From: an uncultured Sphingomonadales bacterium
GTDB lineage: Bacteria; Pseudomonadota; Alphaproteobacteria; Sphingomonadales; Sphingomonadaceae
Assembly (NCBI GenBank): GCA_903839675.1
Contig: CAIMDB010000022.1
Location: forward strand, 168,877 to 232,876
DNA length: 64,000 nt
Direction: 5' to 3'
Shown here: in pieces, positions 54,974-63,047 of the stretch
How positions within the stretch are numbered: position 1 is the stretch's first letter
Layout of the letters: every line of letters starts with the position of its first letter
Position numbers and translations under genes: made by a program
The notes under the pieces: model-generated
The model's input: the letters and a program-made list of their open reading frames with translations, nothing else
The model's database searches: none
Told to the model about the DNA's origin: nothing

Positions 54974-55969
54974 ATGACAGCCCCAGACCGCCCCGCCCGC
55001 CCGAAAGTTGTCGTCACCCGTGAACTGACCGACGGCGTTATGCACCGTATGGGGGAGTTGTTCGATGCGATGCTGAACCGGGAAGATCGGGCATTGAGCC
55101 GCGCGGAACTTGAGGCTGCGGTCGCGGACACAGATGTGCTCGTGCCCACCATCACGGACCGGATCGACGCGGATTTGTTGGCTAAGGCTTCACCTCGGCT
55201 GAAACTCATCGCCAATTTTGGCGTTGGGGTGGACCATATTGACCTCCACGCCGCGCGCGAACGTAAGATCCTTGTCACCAATACGCCCGGCGTTTTGACG
55301 GAAGACACCGCCGATATGACGATGGCGCTGATCTTGTCTGTCCCGCGCCGGCTGGGTGAGGGCGAAAAACTGATCCGTGCGGGCCAATGGGACGGCTGGA
55401 AGCCAAGCGGAATGTTGGGCCACCGCGTCAACGGCAAGATTTTGGGCATCATTGGCATGGGGCGCATCGGTCGGGCGATTGCGCGGCGCGCCAACGGCTT
55501 TGGCATCCGCGTCATCTATCACAACCGCCACCGTTTGCCTGAAGGCGTTGAGGCTGAGCTTGGCGCGCGCTTCGCTGATCTTGACACGCTGTTCAGCGAG
55601 TCGGATATCGTTTCGGTCAACTGCCCGCATACGCCCGAGACGCATCATTTGGTGAACGCGCACAGGCTCTCCCAAATGCGGCCAGACGCTTATTTCGTGA
55701 ACACGGCCCGCGGCGACATTGTGGATGAGAATGCCCTGATAGAGGCGCTGGAAGAGGGTCGTATCGCCGGCGCAGGGCTGGATGTGTATGTTGGCGAACC
55801 GAGCGTTGATCCGCGCCTTCTCAAGCTCTCTAACACCGTGTTGCTGCCGCACATGGGCTCTGCCACCTATGAAGGCCGCGCTGCCATGGGGGAAAAAGTT
55901 ATCGCCAACATCCGCGCCTGGACGGACGGGCATCGTCCGCCGGATCAGGTGCTTGAGGGGTGGGGTTGA
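54974..55969 (+). CDS. D-2-hydroxyacid dehydrogenase (glyoxylate/glycerate type)
   Basis: A 331-residue member of the D-isomer hydroxyacid dehydrogenase family; motifs resemble glyoxylate reductase/D-glycerate dehydrogenase. The NAD fold is IGMGRIGRAIA, substrate Arg is in NTARGDIVDE, and the His/Glu pair in GLDVYVGEP and LLPHMGSATYE. ATG 54974 (MTAPDR) precedes the fold directly; an open frame upstream is not needed. It is divergent from the SH3 gene and is followed by a palindromic repeat. Confidence 0.92.
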   Translation: MTAPDRPARPKVVVTRELTDGVMHRMGELFDAMLNREDRALSRAELEAAVADTDVLVPTITDRIDADLLAKASPRLKLIANFGVGVDHIDLHAARERKILVTNTPGVLTEDTADMTMALILSVPRRLGEGEKLIRAGQWDGWKPSGMLGHRVNGKILGIIGMGRIGRAIARRANGFGIRVIYHNRHRLPEGVEAELGARFADLDTLFSESDIVSVNCPHTPETHHLVNAHRLSQMRPDAYFVNTARGDIVDENALIEALEEGRIAGAGLDVYVGEPSVDPRLLKLSNTVLLPHMGSATYEGRAAMGEKVIANIRAWTDGHRPPDQVLEGWG

Positions 55970-55978
55970 GGTTCACCT

Positions 55979-56040
55979 AACCCGTTTGTGTCGAGCGCAG
56001 TCGAGACACGTCCCTCGACTTCGCTCGGGACGAACGGGTT
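55979..56040. repeat. palindromic repeat between convergent genes
   Basis: AACCCGTTTGTGTCGAGCGC (from 55979) is repeated in inverted form ending at 56040 (CTTCGCTCGGGACGAACGGG then TT), with CGAG/CTCG arms inside. It fills the whole gap between the hydroxyacid dehydrogenase and purQ, so it likely acts as a bidirectional terminator, and is a relative of the elements at 25251 and 25887. Confidence 0.7.
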
Positions 56041-56046
56041 CAGTGA

Positions 56047-56706
56047 TTAGGCGCTGACCAGCGCGTCGAACAGTTTCTTGCCGTCGAGACCACCATGGGC
56101 GGCTTCGCTCATGCGTTCTGGGTGCGGCATCATGCCGAGCACATTGCCGCCTTCGTTGAGGACGCCAGCAATGTTGCGCGCTGAGCCGTTGACGGCTTCG
56201 GCGTAGCGGAACGCCACGCGGCCTTCGCCTTCGAGCCGGTCAAGCGTGGCTGCATCGGCAAAGTAATTGCCATCATGATGCGCGACGGGGATGATGATTT
56301 CTTCATCTGCCTGATACTGGCTGGTGAAGGCGGACTGGCTGTTGGCCACGGTCAGCTTCACATCGCGGCAGATGAACTGGATGCCTGCATTGCGCATCAA
56401 GGCGCCCGGCAGAAGGCCGGTTTCCGTCAATACCTGAAAGCCGTTGCAGATGCCGAGCACATAGGCGCCCTTGGCGGCGGCGTCCGAAACCGCACGCATG
56501 ACAGGTGATTGGGCGGCCATTGCGCCGGAGCGGAGATAATCGCCATAGGAAAAGCCGCCGGGAACGCCGATCAGGTCGATACCGTCGGGCAGTTCGGTTT
56601 CGCGGTGCCACACCATGTGCGGCTTCTTGCCCGTTGCCTGTTCAAACGCGACGGCCAGGTCACGGTCACAGTTCGATCCGGGAAAGACGATGACGGCGGT
56701 GTTCAT
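56047..56706 (-). CDS. purQ: phosphoribosylformylglycinamidine synthase subunit PurQ
   Basis: A 219-residue class I glutamine amidotransferase supplying ammonia to FGAM synthase. Catalytic Cys in [10 protein letters not shown] and the His-Glu pair in MMPHPERM are visible, with [11 protein letters not shown] at the start. ATG 56706 (MNTAVI) lies 2 bases after the purS stop. The large subunit purL is not in the window. Confidence 0.97.
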   Translation of the reverse strand: MNTAVIVFPGSNCDRDLAVAFEQATGKKPHMVWHRETELPDGIDLIGVPGGFSYGDYLRSGAMAAQSPVMRAVSDAAAKGAYVLGICNGFQVLTETGLLPGALMRNAGIQFICRDVKLTVANSQSAFTSQYQADEEIIIPVAHHDGNYFADAATLDRLEGEGRVAFRYAEAVNGSARNIAGVLNEGGNVLGMMPHPERMSEAAHGGLDGKKLFDALVSA

Positions 56707-56708
56707 GG

Positions 56709-56939
56709 TCAGGCGCGCTCGATCCGGTAGTTTTCGATGACGGTGTTGGCGAGGAGCTTCTTGCACATCTCCTCAATATCCGCGTCGCTGGTGCCATCGG
56801 CGAGATCGAGTTCGATCATCTTACCGGCACGCACGTCGTTGACGCCGCCAAAGCCCAATCCTTCGAGTGCATGGTGGATCGCTTTGCCCTGCGGGTCCAG
56901 AACACCGTTCTTGAGCGTGATCGTGACGCGGGCTTTCAT
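56709..56939 (-). CDS. purS: phosphoribosylformylglycinamidine synthase subunit PurS
   Basis: A 76-residue PurS that bridges PurQ and PurL in the FGAM synthase complex. Signatures: [15 protein letters not shown], the [11 protein letters not shown] strand, and the C-terminal [15 protein letters not shown]. Length is right for PurS. ATG 56939 is used; the frame continues upstream but without family similarity. Two bases before purQ. Confidence 0.96.
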   Translation of the reverse strand: MKARVTITLKNGVLDPQGKAIHHALEGLGFGGVNDVRAGKMIELDLADGTSDADIEEMCKKLLANTVIENYRIERA

Positions 56940-57079
56940 CGCAGGCGAGTCCTTCAGCAATAGGGAATGGCCGCGCCTATGCCCGTATGGGCCGATTTGG
57001 GCAAGTTCATGTTTTCTTATCCTTCGCCTGCGAACATCATAGACTGCGTTCACCTCATAAATCTGCAAAGGCGGTTGTG

Positions 57080-57229
57080 ATGGGTGGTTTGGCTCTAGTG
57101 ATGTTTCTCGCCCTGTTCGGTTACGGCGATAGGTTGTTGGGATGGAGCGATGTGTCTGGCAACGTCCAGCTCGGGCTCTTCCTCGCCTTCATTCTCGGCA
57201 TCATTTGCGGATACCGGACAGCGAAATAG
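57080..57229 (+). CDS. 49-residue putative membrane protein
   Basis: A short frame with ATG at 57080, AAAGGCGG 8 bases upstream, and two hydrophobic segments (GLALVMFLALFGYG and QLGLFLAFILGIICGY) separated by DRLLGWSDVSGN. It ends RTAK and its stop is one base from the convergent MoeB-like gene. No family recognised. A real small membrane protein is plausible but not certain. Confidence 0.5.
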   Translation: MGGLALVMFLALFGYGDRLLGWSDVSGNVQLGLFLAFILGIICGYRTAK

Positions 57230-57230
57230 T

Positions 57231-57995
57231 TTAGCCTGCTTTGGCGCCACAGGTTGAACAGGCGGGGTCCTTGGGTAGGCGGATGGCCCGCATTGTCAGG
57301 TCCAGTCCGTCGATCACATGCAGCTTTCCGGCTTGATCCGATCCAAAGCCTGTCACGACGCGAAGCGCCTCCATGGCCGCAATCGACCCCATCATCCCGA
57401 CCATCGCGCCGAGCACACCAAGGTCCGCGCAATTGTCACAATCTTCGGCGTCATGCGCATCGCCCACGAAACAGCGATAGCAGGGCTTGTCGGCCTCCCA
57501 TCCCCGGAAAGTGCCGAGCTGCCCGTGAAACTGCCCAATGGCTGCAGAAACGAGCGGGACGTGCGCGGCATTGGCGGCATCTGCAACGGCCAGCCGCGTT
57601 TTGAAATTGTCCGACCCGTCGAGAACAACATCCATGTTGCGCAGCAAGTCTGCAGCATTTTCGGATGTGATCCGGTCCGCGACGGCCGTTACGGACACAT
57701 TCGGGTTGATGGCGCGGACCCGCTTGGCCGCCAATTCGGCCTTGGAGCTGCCCACATCCTCAGACGTGAAGAGCACCTGCCGTTGAAGATTGGAGAGCGA
57801 GACGACGTCATCATCCACAATCGTCAATGCGCCGACCCCGGCTGCTGCCAGATATTGGATCGCAGGGGAGCCAATGCCGCCCGCACCGATGACGAGCATC
57901 TTCGCCGCGCGGATTTTCATCTGGCCCGGGCCTCCAACGTCGCGCAGGACGATGTGGCGGGCGTAGCGATCCAATTCTTCGTCGGTGAGGCTCAT
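57231..57995 (-). CDS. moeB: HesA/MoeB/ThiF family adenylyltransferase
   Basis: A 254-residue E1-like enzyme that adenylates the C-terminus of a ubiquitin-like sulfur carrier (MoaD or ThiS). The nucleotide site is [10 protein letters not shown] (about 35-44), then [24 protein letters not shown] and the zinc ligands in CYRC and C-terminal CSTCG. It lacks a rhodanese domain, so it is MoeB-sized. Whether it serves molybdopterin or thiamine synthesis cannot be decided here. It overlaps dut by 4 bases. Confidence 0.88.
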   Translation of the reverse strand: MSLTDEELDRYARHIVLRDVGGPGQMKIRAAKMLVIGAGGIGSPAIQYLAAAGVGALTIVDDDVVSLSNLQRQVLFTSEDVGSSKAELAAKRVRAINPNVSVTAVADRITSENAADLLRNMDVVLDGSDNFKTRLAVADAANAAHVPLVSAAIGQFHGQLGTFRGWEADKPCYRCFVGDAHDAEDCDNCADLGVLGAMVGMMGSIAAMEALRVVTGFGSDQAGKLHVIDGLDLTMRAIRLPKDPACSTCGAKAG

Positions 57996-58441
57996 ACGCC
58001 GGTGGAGCCGAAGCCTCCCGCGCCGCGCGTCGTTTCATCTAGACTGTCGACCAGCGCGAACGCGGCCTTCTGGACGGGGGCAGGCACCAATTGGGCAATG
58101 CGGTCCCCACGACGGATGGGGAAGGGGTCGCTGCCGAGATTGGCGAGGATCACCTTCACTTCTCCGCGATAGTCGCTGTCGATGGTGCCGGGCGTGTTGA
58201 GGCAGGTGATGCCATGCTTGAGCGCAAGGCCCGAGCGTGGGCGGACCTGCACTTCAAATCCTTCGGGGATCGCCATCGCGAAACCGGTGGCCACCGCGTG
58301 GCGCGCGCCGGGGGCGAGGTCGAGGTCTTCGGCAGCCACCACGTCCATGCCCGCTGCGCCCGTCGTTGCATAAGCGGGCACGGGCAGGCCTTCGCCGTGC
58401 GGCAGGCGCTGAAGCGCGATCGAAATCTCAGGCAAGGGCAT
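57992..58441 (-). CDS. dut: dUTP diphosphatase
   Basis: A 149-residue trimeric dUTPase making dUMP. Conserved motifs: [10 protein letters not shown] (motif 1), [11 protein letters not shown] (2), [11 protein letters not shown] (3, catalytic Asp), RIAQLVPAP (4) and [10 protein letters not shown] (5). The ATG at 58441 lies 14 bases inside the coaBC 3-prime end, so the two are coupled; a GTG or earlier ATG is possible. Confidence 0.95.
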   Translation of the reverse strand: MPLPEISIALQRLPHGEGLPVPAYATTGAAGMDVVAAEDLDLAPGARHAVATGFAMAIPEGFEVQVRPRSGLALKHGITCLNTPGTIDSDYRGEVKVILANLGSDPFPIRRGDRIAQLVPAPVQKAAFALVDSLDETTRGAGGFGSTGV

Positions 58442-59612
58442 CGGCAATCCTTTGGGCGAGCGCACGGGCAATCGCGGTCTTGTCCATCCGGTCCCAGCTT
58501 TCGGTCCCGGCGTTGGTGATCAGGTGCACACGGTTCTGTTCGCCGCCCATTTTGTCGATGGAAACGTCATTGGCGACGATCCAGTCACAGCCTTTGCGTA
58601 GACGCTTGGCGGTGGCGTGTTCGACGGCGGTTTCGGTTTCGGCGGCAAAGCCAATGACCAGTTTCGGGCGGTTCGGCGCTGCACAGAGATTGGCAAGGAT
58701 ATCCGGATTTTTCTGCCAGTTGAGGGCAGGCGGTCCAGCTTCTTTCTTGAGCTTCGACGGCGCTTCATCCACGCGCCAGTCGGCAACGGCTGCAACCATG
58801 ATCGCGGCATCGGCGGGGAGGGCTGCGTTGACTTCACCCTCCATCTGGCGCGCGGCTTCTACGTCAATGCGGGTGACGCCCGCGGGCGTGGAGAGGCTCA
58901 CGGGCCCTGCGATCAGCGTGACCTTTGCTCCGGCCTCGGCCAGCGCGGCGGCAATGGCAAAGCCCTGCTTGCCCGAAGAGCGATTGGCAATGACGCGCAC
59001 CGGGTCAATCGGCTCGTGCGTTGGGCCTGCGGTCACGATGATGTGCTTGCCCGACAGCGGGCGGGACGTATTGAGCGAGGCTGCAATCGCCGCCGCAATG
59101 GCTTCCGGCTCCGGAAGGCGTCCGGGGCCAAATTCACCGCAGGCCATCGGGCCTTCATCGGGGTTCAGCACGGTGATGCCGTCCGACTTAAGTGTGGCGA
59201 TGTTGCGCTGGGTGGCCGGATGCTGCCACATCCGCACATTCATCGCCGGCGCGCACAGCACAGGCTTGTCGGTCGCGAGCAGCAGCGTTGTTGCCAGATC
59301 ATCGGCGATCCCAGCCGCCATCCGCGCCATCAGATCGGCTGTGGCAGGGGCCACAACGACGAGGTCTGCCTGACGTGACAGCTGAATATGGCCCATCTCT
59401 GCCTCATCCTTCAGGTCAAACAGGTCGGTATAGACCTTGTCTTCGCTGAGGGCGGCGAGGCTCATGGGTGTTACGAATTTCTGGCCCGAGGCCGTCACCA
59501 CGCAGCGGACGGACGCGCCCTGCTTACGCAGAAGGCGGACAAGCTCACACGACTTATACGCTGCGATACCGCCGCCGATGATCAGGAGGATGCGTTTGCC
59601 GTTCAAAATCAA
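58428..59612 (-). CDS. coaBC: bifunctional phosphopantothenoylcysteine decarboxylase / synthase
   Basis: A 394-residue CoaBC. The flavin decarboxylase half (1-180) shows [27 protein letters not shown] and [15 protein letters not shown]; the synthase half has [13 protein letters not shown] and NRSSGKQG. Both CoA-pathway steps 2 and 3 are covered. The likely start is TTG 59612, which overlaps the ccdB stop (TTGA); a TTG two codons later is an alternative. No ATG start exists near. Expression therefore may depend on translation of the toxin gene upstream. Confidence 0.95.
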   Translation of the reverse strand: MILNGKRILLIIGGGIAAYKSCELVRLLRKQGASVRCVVTASGQKFVTPMSLAALSEDKVYTDLFDLKDEAEMGHIQLSRQADLVVVAPATADLMARMAAGIADDLATTLLLATDKPVLCAPAMNVRMWQHPATQRNIATLKSDGITVLNPDEGPMACGEFGPGRLPEPEAIAAAIAASLNTSRPLSGKHIIVTAGPTHEPIDPVRVIANRSSGKQGFAIAAALAEAGAKVTLIAGPVSLSTPAGVTRIDVEAARQMEGEVNAALPADAAIMVAAVADWRVDEAPSKLKKEAGPPALNWQKNPDILANLCAAPNRPKLVIGFAAETETAVEHATAKRLRKGCDWIVANDVSIDKMGGEQNRVHLITNAGTESWDRMDKTAIARALAQRIADALA

Positions 59613-59905
59613 AATCCGGTTAGAAGCATGTCGAGCGCGTTCATGATGGTCGAATGCTGTGACGTCAAATTTCCAACGGGAGGGGCGAGGCGTGCCATCG
59701 GTATTGCGAAGATCAACTGCGTGCTCATCACATAGTCTTTTCCGTCAATTCCGAAGACCGGGTTTAGTCGCGTTGCTTTGGGAAGGCCGGACATAGGTAG
59801 CAGCGGCACGACCGCCCGTGTCGACAGGTCTGACAGCAGATCGGCCTGACAATCGAGCAAAAAGCCTATGTCCTTGGCACCTGGATAGATATCAAATCTA
59901 GCCAT
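59609..59905 (-). CDS. ccdB: CcdB family toxin (gyrase-targeting)
   Basis: A 98-residue CcdB-like toxin. Family features: FDIYPGAKDIGFLLDCQADLL, AVVPLLP, and the C-terminal helix [15 protein letters not shown]. In F-plasmid CcdB the last three residues WGI contact gyrase; here they read TGF, retaining the Gly but not the Trp, which is common in chromosomal copies (from memory). It would poison gyrase if not neutralised by CcdA. Its ATG overlaps the ccdA stop (TAATG). Confidence 0.9.
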   Translation of the reverse strand: MARFDIYPGAKDIGFLLDCQADLLSDLSTRAVVPLLPMSGLPKATRLNPVFGIDGKDYVMSTQLIFAIPMARLAPPVGNLTSQHSTIMNALDMLLTGF

Positions 59906-60141
59906 TAGATCTGGCGAAACTCGTCATAGGGCATGCCGTTTTTGTCGATCCAGTCGTTCCAAGCCAATAACTCTGCACGGTTTTCCGCAAGCCATTTCTG
60001 CTCGCGAGCGCGCGTCACCTCGGCGGATAGACCCCGCTCGCACGCCTCGGAAACATTAATGTCGAGCTGTTTGGCAGCATCAACAAGATCGGCGCTCAGG
60101 GACAAATTGGTCGCGCGTTTGCGTGTCGCTACGTGGGTCAT
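59905..60141 (-). CDS. ccdA: CcdA family antitoxin
   Basis: A 78-residue antitoxin with a ribbon-helix-helix DNA-binding N-terminus (RATNLSLSADLVDAAKQLDINVSEACERGL) and a C-terminal toxin-binding tail (ENRAELLAWNDWIDKNGMPYDEF). It neutralises CcdB and represses the operon. GAGGAGG stands five bases before the ATG. Promoter and operator just upstream are described separately. Confidence 0.92.
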   Translation of the reverse strand: MTHVATRKRATNLSLSADLVDAAKQLDINVSEACERGLSAEVTRAREQKWLAENRAELLAWNDWIDKNGMPYDEFRQI

Positions 60142-60153
60142 CTAAGCCTCCTC

Positions 60154-60191
60154 TATGCGCACAACATATGCGCATAAGGTTCTGTTATCAA
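60154..60191 (-). promoter_or_regulatory. ccdAB promoter with palindromic operator
   Basis: On the minus strand TTGATA (60191-60186) and TATGTT (60168-60163) are 17 bases apart, a good sigma-70 promoter. The self-palindrome TATGCGCATA covers 60167-60176 beside the -10, and TATGCGCA recurs at 60154-60161, 13 bp away, one turn-plus. This spacing suits a ribbon-helix-helix repressor (CcdA). The -35 overlaps the ubiB stop region. Confidence 0.65.
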
Positions 60192-61732
60192 CCCCACATG
60201 AGGGTAGCGCCAACACCGGCGGCTCCAGCGACCACCGCCGTCAGCGCATAGCGCCACCGGTCAGAACGCGGCCCGCGTTCCCACACCAGCTTCACATCGG
60301 CCAGCGGTGGGGCAGGCGGGGCACCGCCGGGCTTGGGAAGCTGGGCATCCAAGCGGCGGATAAGGTCGGGGATCAACGCCAGCGTCTGCGCCTGCTTCTT
60401 CAAACCTTCGGCCAGCATCGCCTCTGGCCCCAATTCGTCGCGGATCCAGCCGCCCACATAGGGTGCGGCGACGTCCCACATGTTGATGTTCGGGTCGAGC
60501 TGCGTGGCGATGCCTTCGACCATGACCATCGTCTTCTGGAGCAGCAGCAGATGCGGCTGCGTTTCCATGTCAAAATCGCGGGTGATCGCGAACAGGCCGT
60601 CGAGCATCTGGCCGACCGAAAGTTCGCTCACCGGCTTGCCGCGCATCGGTTCCCCCACGGCGCGCAGGGCGGTCGCGAACTCGTCGACATTGTGGTGTGC
60701 GGGCACGTACTGTGCTTCGAAATGGATTTCCGCGACACGACGGTAATTGCCGGTGGTCAGCCCGTAGAGGATCTCGGCCAGCCACACGCGCGCCTGCCGG
60801 TTGATGCGTCCCATGATGCCAAAATCGATGGCAGCGATGGTGCCATCGGCCTGCACGAACAGGTTTCCCTGATGCATATCCGCATGGAAGAAACCTTCGG
60901 CAATTGCCTGCCGCAGGAAGGTGAGGACCAAGCGACGGGCGAGCGCAGGCATATCATGCCCCGCCGCAACCAGTGCATCGCGGTCGGAGATCTTGATGCC
61001 GTCGATCCAGGCCATCGTCATGACCTTGCCGGTCGTGCGGTCCCAGTCGATCTCCGGCACGTAATAATGGTCTTCGCCGCGCATCGTCTCAGCGAGTTCG
61101 GACGAAGAGGCTGCTTCCCGACGCAGATCGAGTTCGCGCAGCGTCCAGCGCTTGAAATTGGCGATCACCATGCGGGGGCGAAGCCGCTTGGCTTCTCCGC
61201 CGATGGCTTCCAGATGCGCCGCTGCCCACTCATAGGTGTCGATGTCAGAAAGGAACTGCTTGTCGATGCCGGGGCGCAGCGCCTTGATCGCCACATCGCG
61301 CCCATCCGTGGTGACACCCCGGTGGACCTGCGCGATGGAGGCGGAGCCGACGGCGGTTTCATCGACCGATTGGAACAGCGCCTCCAGCGGCTGGCCAAAG
61401 CTCGCTTCAATATGCGGGCGCAGCACGGCAAACGGCAAAGGCGGCAGCTGATCCTGCAAGCTCAGCAGGTTGCGCGCCGCTTCCTCGCCGACCAAATCGG
61501 GCCGCGTGGCCAGCGTCTGGCCGAGCTTTACGGCGGCCGGGCCAATCGCCTTGAAGGCCGTCGCATAATCGGGTGTCGCCGGCTGGAACGTGCCGAAGCG
61601 CGCAATGCGGCACAGGCGCTTGACCGGCGCGGGCGTGTTCGCGCCCTGCTCAATCAGTTGCAGCGCGCCGTGCTTCGCCAGCGTCCGCCCCCATTTCAGG
61701 AGGCGCAGCGTATGTCGTGTGGCGGAGGTCAA
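60188..61732 (-). CDS. ubiB: UbiB family protein kinase-like ATPase
   Basis: A 514-residue atypical ABC1-family kinase needed for ubiquinone synthesis. KxGQ-type motif: AVKLGQTLATRPDLV; the Ala-rich loop ASIAQVHRG; catalytic loop HADMHQGNLFV; metal-binding IDFGIMG. A membrane segment at the C-terminus (ALTAVVAGAAGVGATLMW) fits membrane anchoring. It overlaps ubiE by 4 bases. Its tail contains the ccdA -35. Confidence 0.95.
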   Translation of the reverse strand: MTSATRHTLRLLKWGRTLAKHGALQLIEQGANTPAPVKRLCRIARFGTFQPATPDYATAFKAIGPAAVKLGQTLATRPDLVGEEAARNLLSLQDQLPPLPFAVLRPHIEASFGQPLEALFQSVDETAVGSASIAQVHRGVTTDGRDVAIKALRPGIDKQFLSDIDTYEWAAAHLEAIGGEAKRLRPRMVIANFKRWTLRELDLRREAASSSELAETMRGEDHYYVPEIDWDRTTGKVMTMAWIDGIKISDRDALVAAGHDMPALARRLVLTFLRQAIAEGFFHADMHQGNLFVQADGTIAAIDFGIMGRINRQARVWLAEILYGLTTGNYRRVAEIHFEAQYVPAHHNVDEFATALRAVGEPMRGKPVSELSVGQMLDGLFAITRDFDMETQPHLLLLQKTMVMVEGIATQLDPNINMWDVAAPYVGGWIRDELGPEAMLAEGLKKQAQTLALIPDLIRRLDAQLPKPGGAPPAPPLADVKLVWERGPRSDRWRYALTAVVAGAAGVGATLMWG

Positions 61733-62460
61733 ATCTTCCAGCCGCTATGGATGGCCACCAGCCCGCCAAGGATCGGTTCATGCCGTGTCTGGACGAAACC
61801 GGCTTCCCCAATCATCGCCTCGAACGCGGGCATGGTTGGGAATTTGCGGATCGATTCGATCAGATAGCGATAGCTGTCCTCATCATCGGCGATCATCTTG
61901 CCCAGCTTGGGCACCAGCTTGTGCGAGTAAAAGTCGTACACGTTCGAAAAGCCCGGCCAGGTCGTGGTCGAGAATTCGAGACAGAAGAACCGCCCGCCGC
62001 GCTTCAGAACGCGGTGCGCTTCGGCCAGTGCCTTGTCGATCCGCGTGACGTTCCGGATGCCAAAGGCGATGGTGTAGGCATCAAAGCTGTTCGAATCGAA
62101 CGACAGCGTTTCGGCATTCTGTTCAGACCAGCTGAGGCCACCAATCTCCCGCTCTGCCGCGCGTTCCATGCCGACGCCCAGCATATCGGGGTTGATATCC
62201 GACACAGTGACGAGCGCGCCAAGCGCCTGCATCCGAAAGGCAATGTCGCCCGTGCCGCCCGCCATATCGAGGATCATCTCCCCCGGCTTTGGCTTCACGC
62301 GGCGGACGAAGCGGTCCTTCCACAGCCGGTGCATCCCGCCCGACATCGCGTCATTCATGACATCATAGCGGCGCGCCACATTGGAAAAGACTTCGCCCAC
62401 ACGCTGCGTCTTTTCTTCCGGGCTTACATCTTCATATCCGAAGGAGACTGTTTCGCTCAT
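61729..62460 (-). CDS. ubiE: bifunctional ubiquinone/menaquinone methyltransferase UbiE
   Basis: A 243-residue SAM-dependent C-methyltransferase in ubiquinone synthesis. Signatures: VFSNVARRYDVMNDAMSGGMHRLWK, the SAM motif LDMAGGTGDIAFR, and FGIRNVTRIDKAL. ATG 62460 (MSETVSFGYEDV) aligns with family N-termini; an ATG three codons upstream exists. First gene of the leftward ubiE-ubiB-ccdAB-coaBC-dut-moeB run; promoter must lie in the gap to its right. Confidence 0.95.
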   Translation of the reverse strand: MSETVSFGYEDVSPEEKTQRVGEVFSNVARRYDVMNDAMSGGMHRLWKDRFVRRVKPKPGEMILDMAGGTGDIAFRMQALGALVTVSDINPDMLGVGMERAAEREIGGLSWSEQNAETLSFDSNSFDAYTIAFGIRNVTRIDKALAEAHRVLKRGGRFFCLEFSTTTWPGFSNVYDFYSHKLVPKLGKMIADDEDSYRYLIESIRKFPTMPAFEAMIGEAGFVQTRHEPILGGLVAIHSGWKI

Positions 62461-63047
62461 GCCGCGCATCTAGCCAAGCCGCGCGCCGCCTGCCAGCGGA
62501 ATCACAAGCGGGGGGATGCCCTTTGGGTCACGCGGAGGCGCGAAGGCGCGGAGAGGCTGCCACGTCGCCCCGGCGGAGGCCGGGGCCGCTTGGGGAGTGT
62601 CCGCGCCATACCCCCATTCCCAACTCGTCATCCTGAACTCGTTTCAGGATAACGGAGGCGTGTCCCTTGTCTGCTGCAGGATTTGCCCCAGCCGGTTATC
62701 CTGAAACAAGTTCAGGATGACGATGTCGGGCAGACCGGACAGTCGCCCGAAACCCCAAATCCGTAGGACATCCCACGCCCACCCCCGACTCCCCGTAAAT
62801 CCGCCCATCACCCCCATCGGAAGGTGTGGAAGTGGAGGAAGTGGAGGGCACGTCCCCCCTCCATTGAGGGGTGTCTGTAGGAAAGGCATAACTTTGAGAG
62901 AAATAGCCGTGTCGCAGCGCTTTCATGGCAGATGGTCTGGCACAGGAAGGGGGCTGTAGGAAAGCGGAAAGTGGGGTGGCTTTGGTAGGCAGACAGCTGA
63001 GACTTAAAGATGATGATATTCACCTTCGGCGTCTGAATTTGAATGCG
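62461..63047. other. 587-bp non-coding gap with repeats between ubiE and the P63C gene
   Basis: No gene is supported. It includes the inverted-repeat pair at 62628-62720, a tandem GGAAGTGGA x2 at 62828-62845, a TGGAGGG/CCCTCCA hairpin (62842-62863), and CTGTAGGAAAG twice (62875-62885 and 62954-62964). The left half is GC-rich while the right end becomes AT-richer, marking a possible junction with the P63C gene. Confidence 0.6.
62628..62720. repeat. inverted pair of the CCTGAAC-TTCAGGAT element
   Basis: TCATCCTGAACTCGTTTCAG then GATAAC (62628-62653) is itself a palindrome of CCTGAA/TTCAGG. Its reverse complement reappears at 62695-62720 with one mismatch, 41 bases apart. Both arms can pair as one large hairpin. 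A repeat family distinct from the GTCGAG-type elements of this window. Confidence 0.7.

Noticed and set aside
60155..61867. 570-codon open frame antisense to ubiB
   Set aside because: ubiB on the opposite strand has all family motifs; the frame is an artefact of GC-rich third positions.
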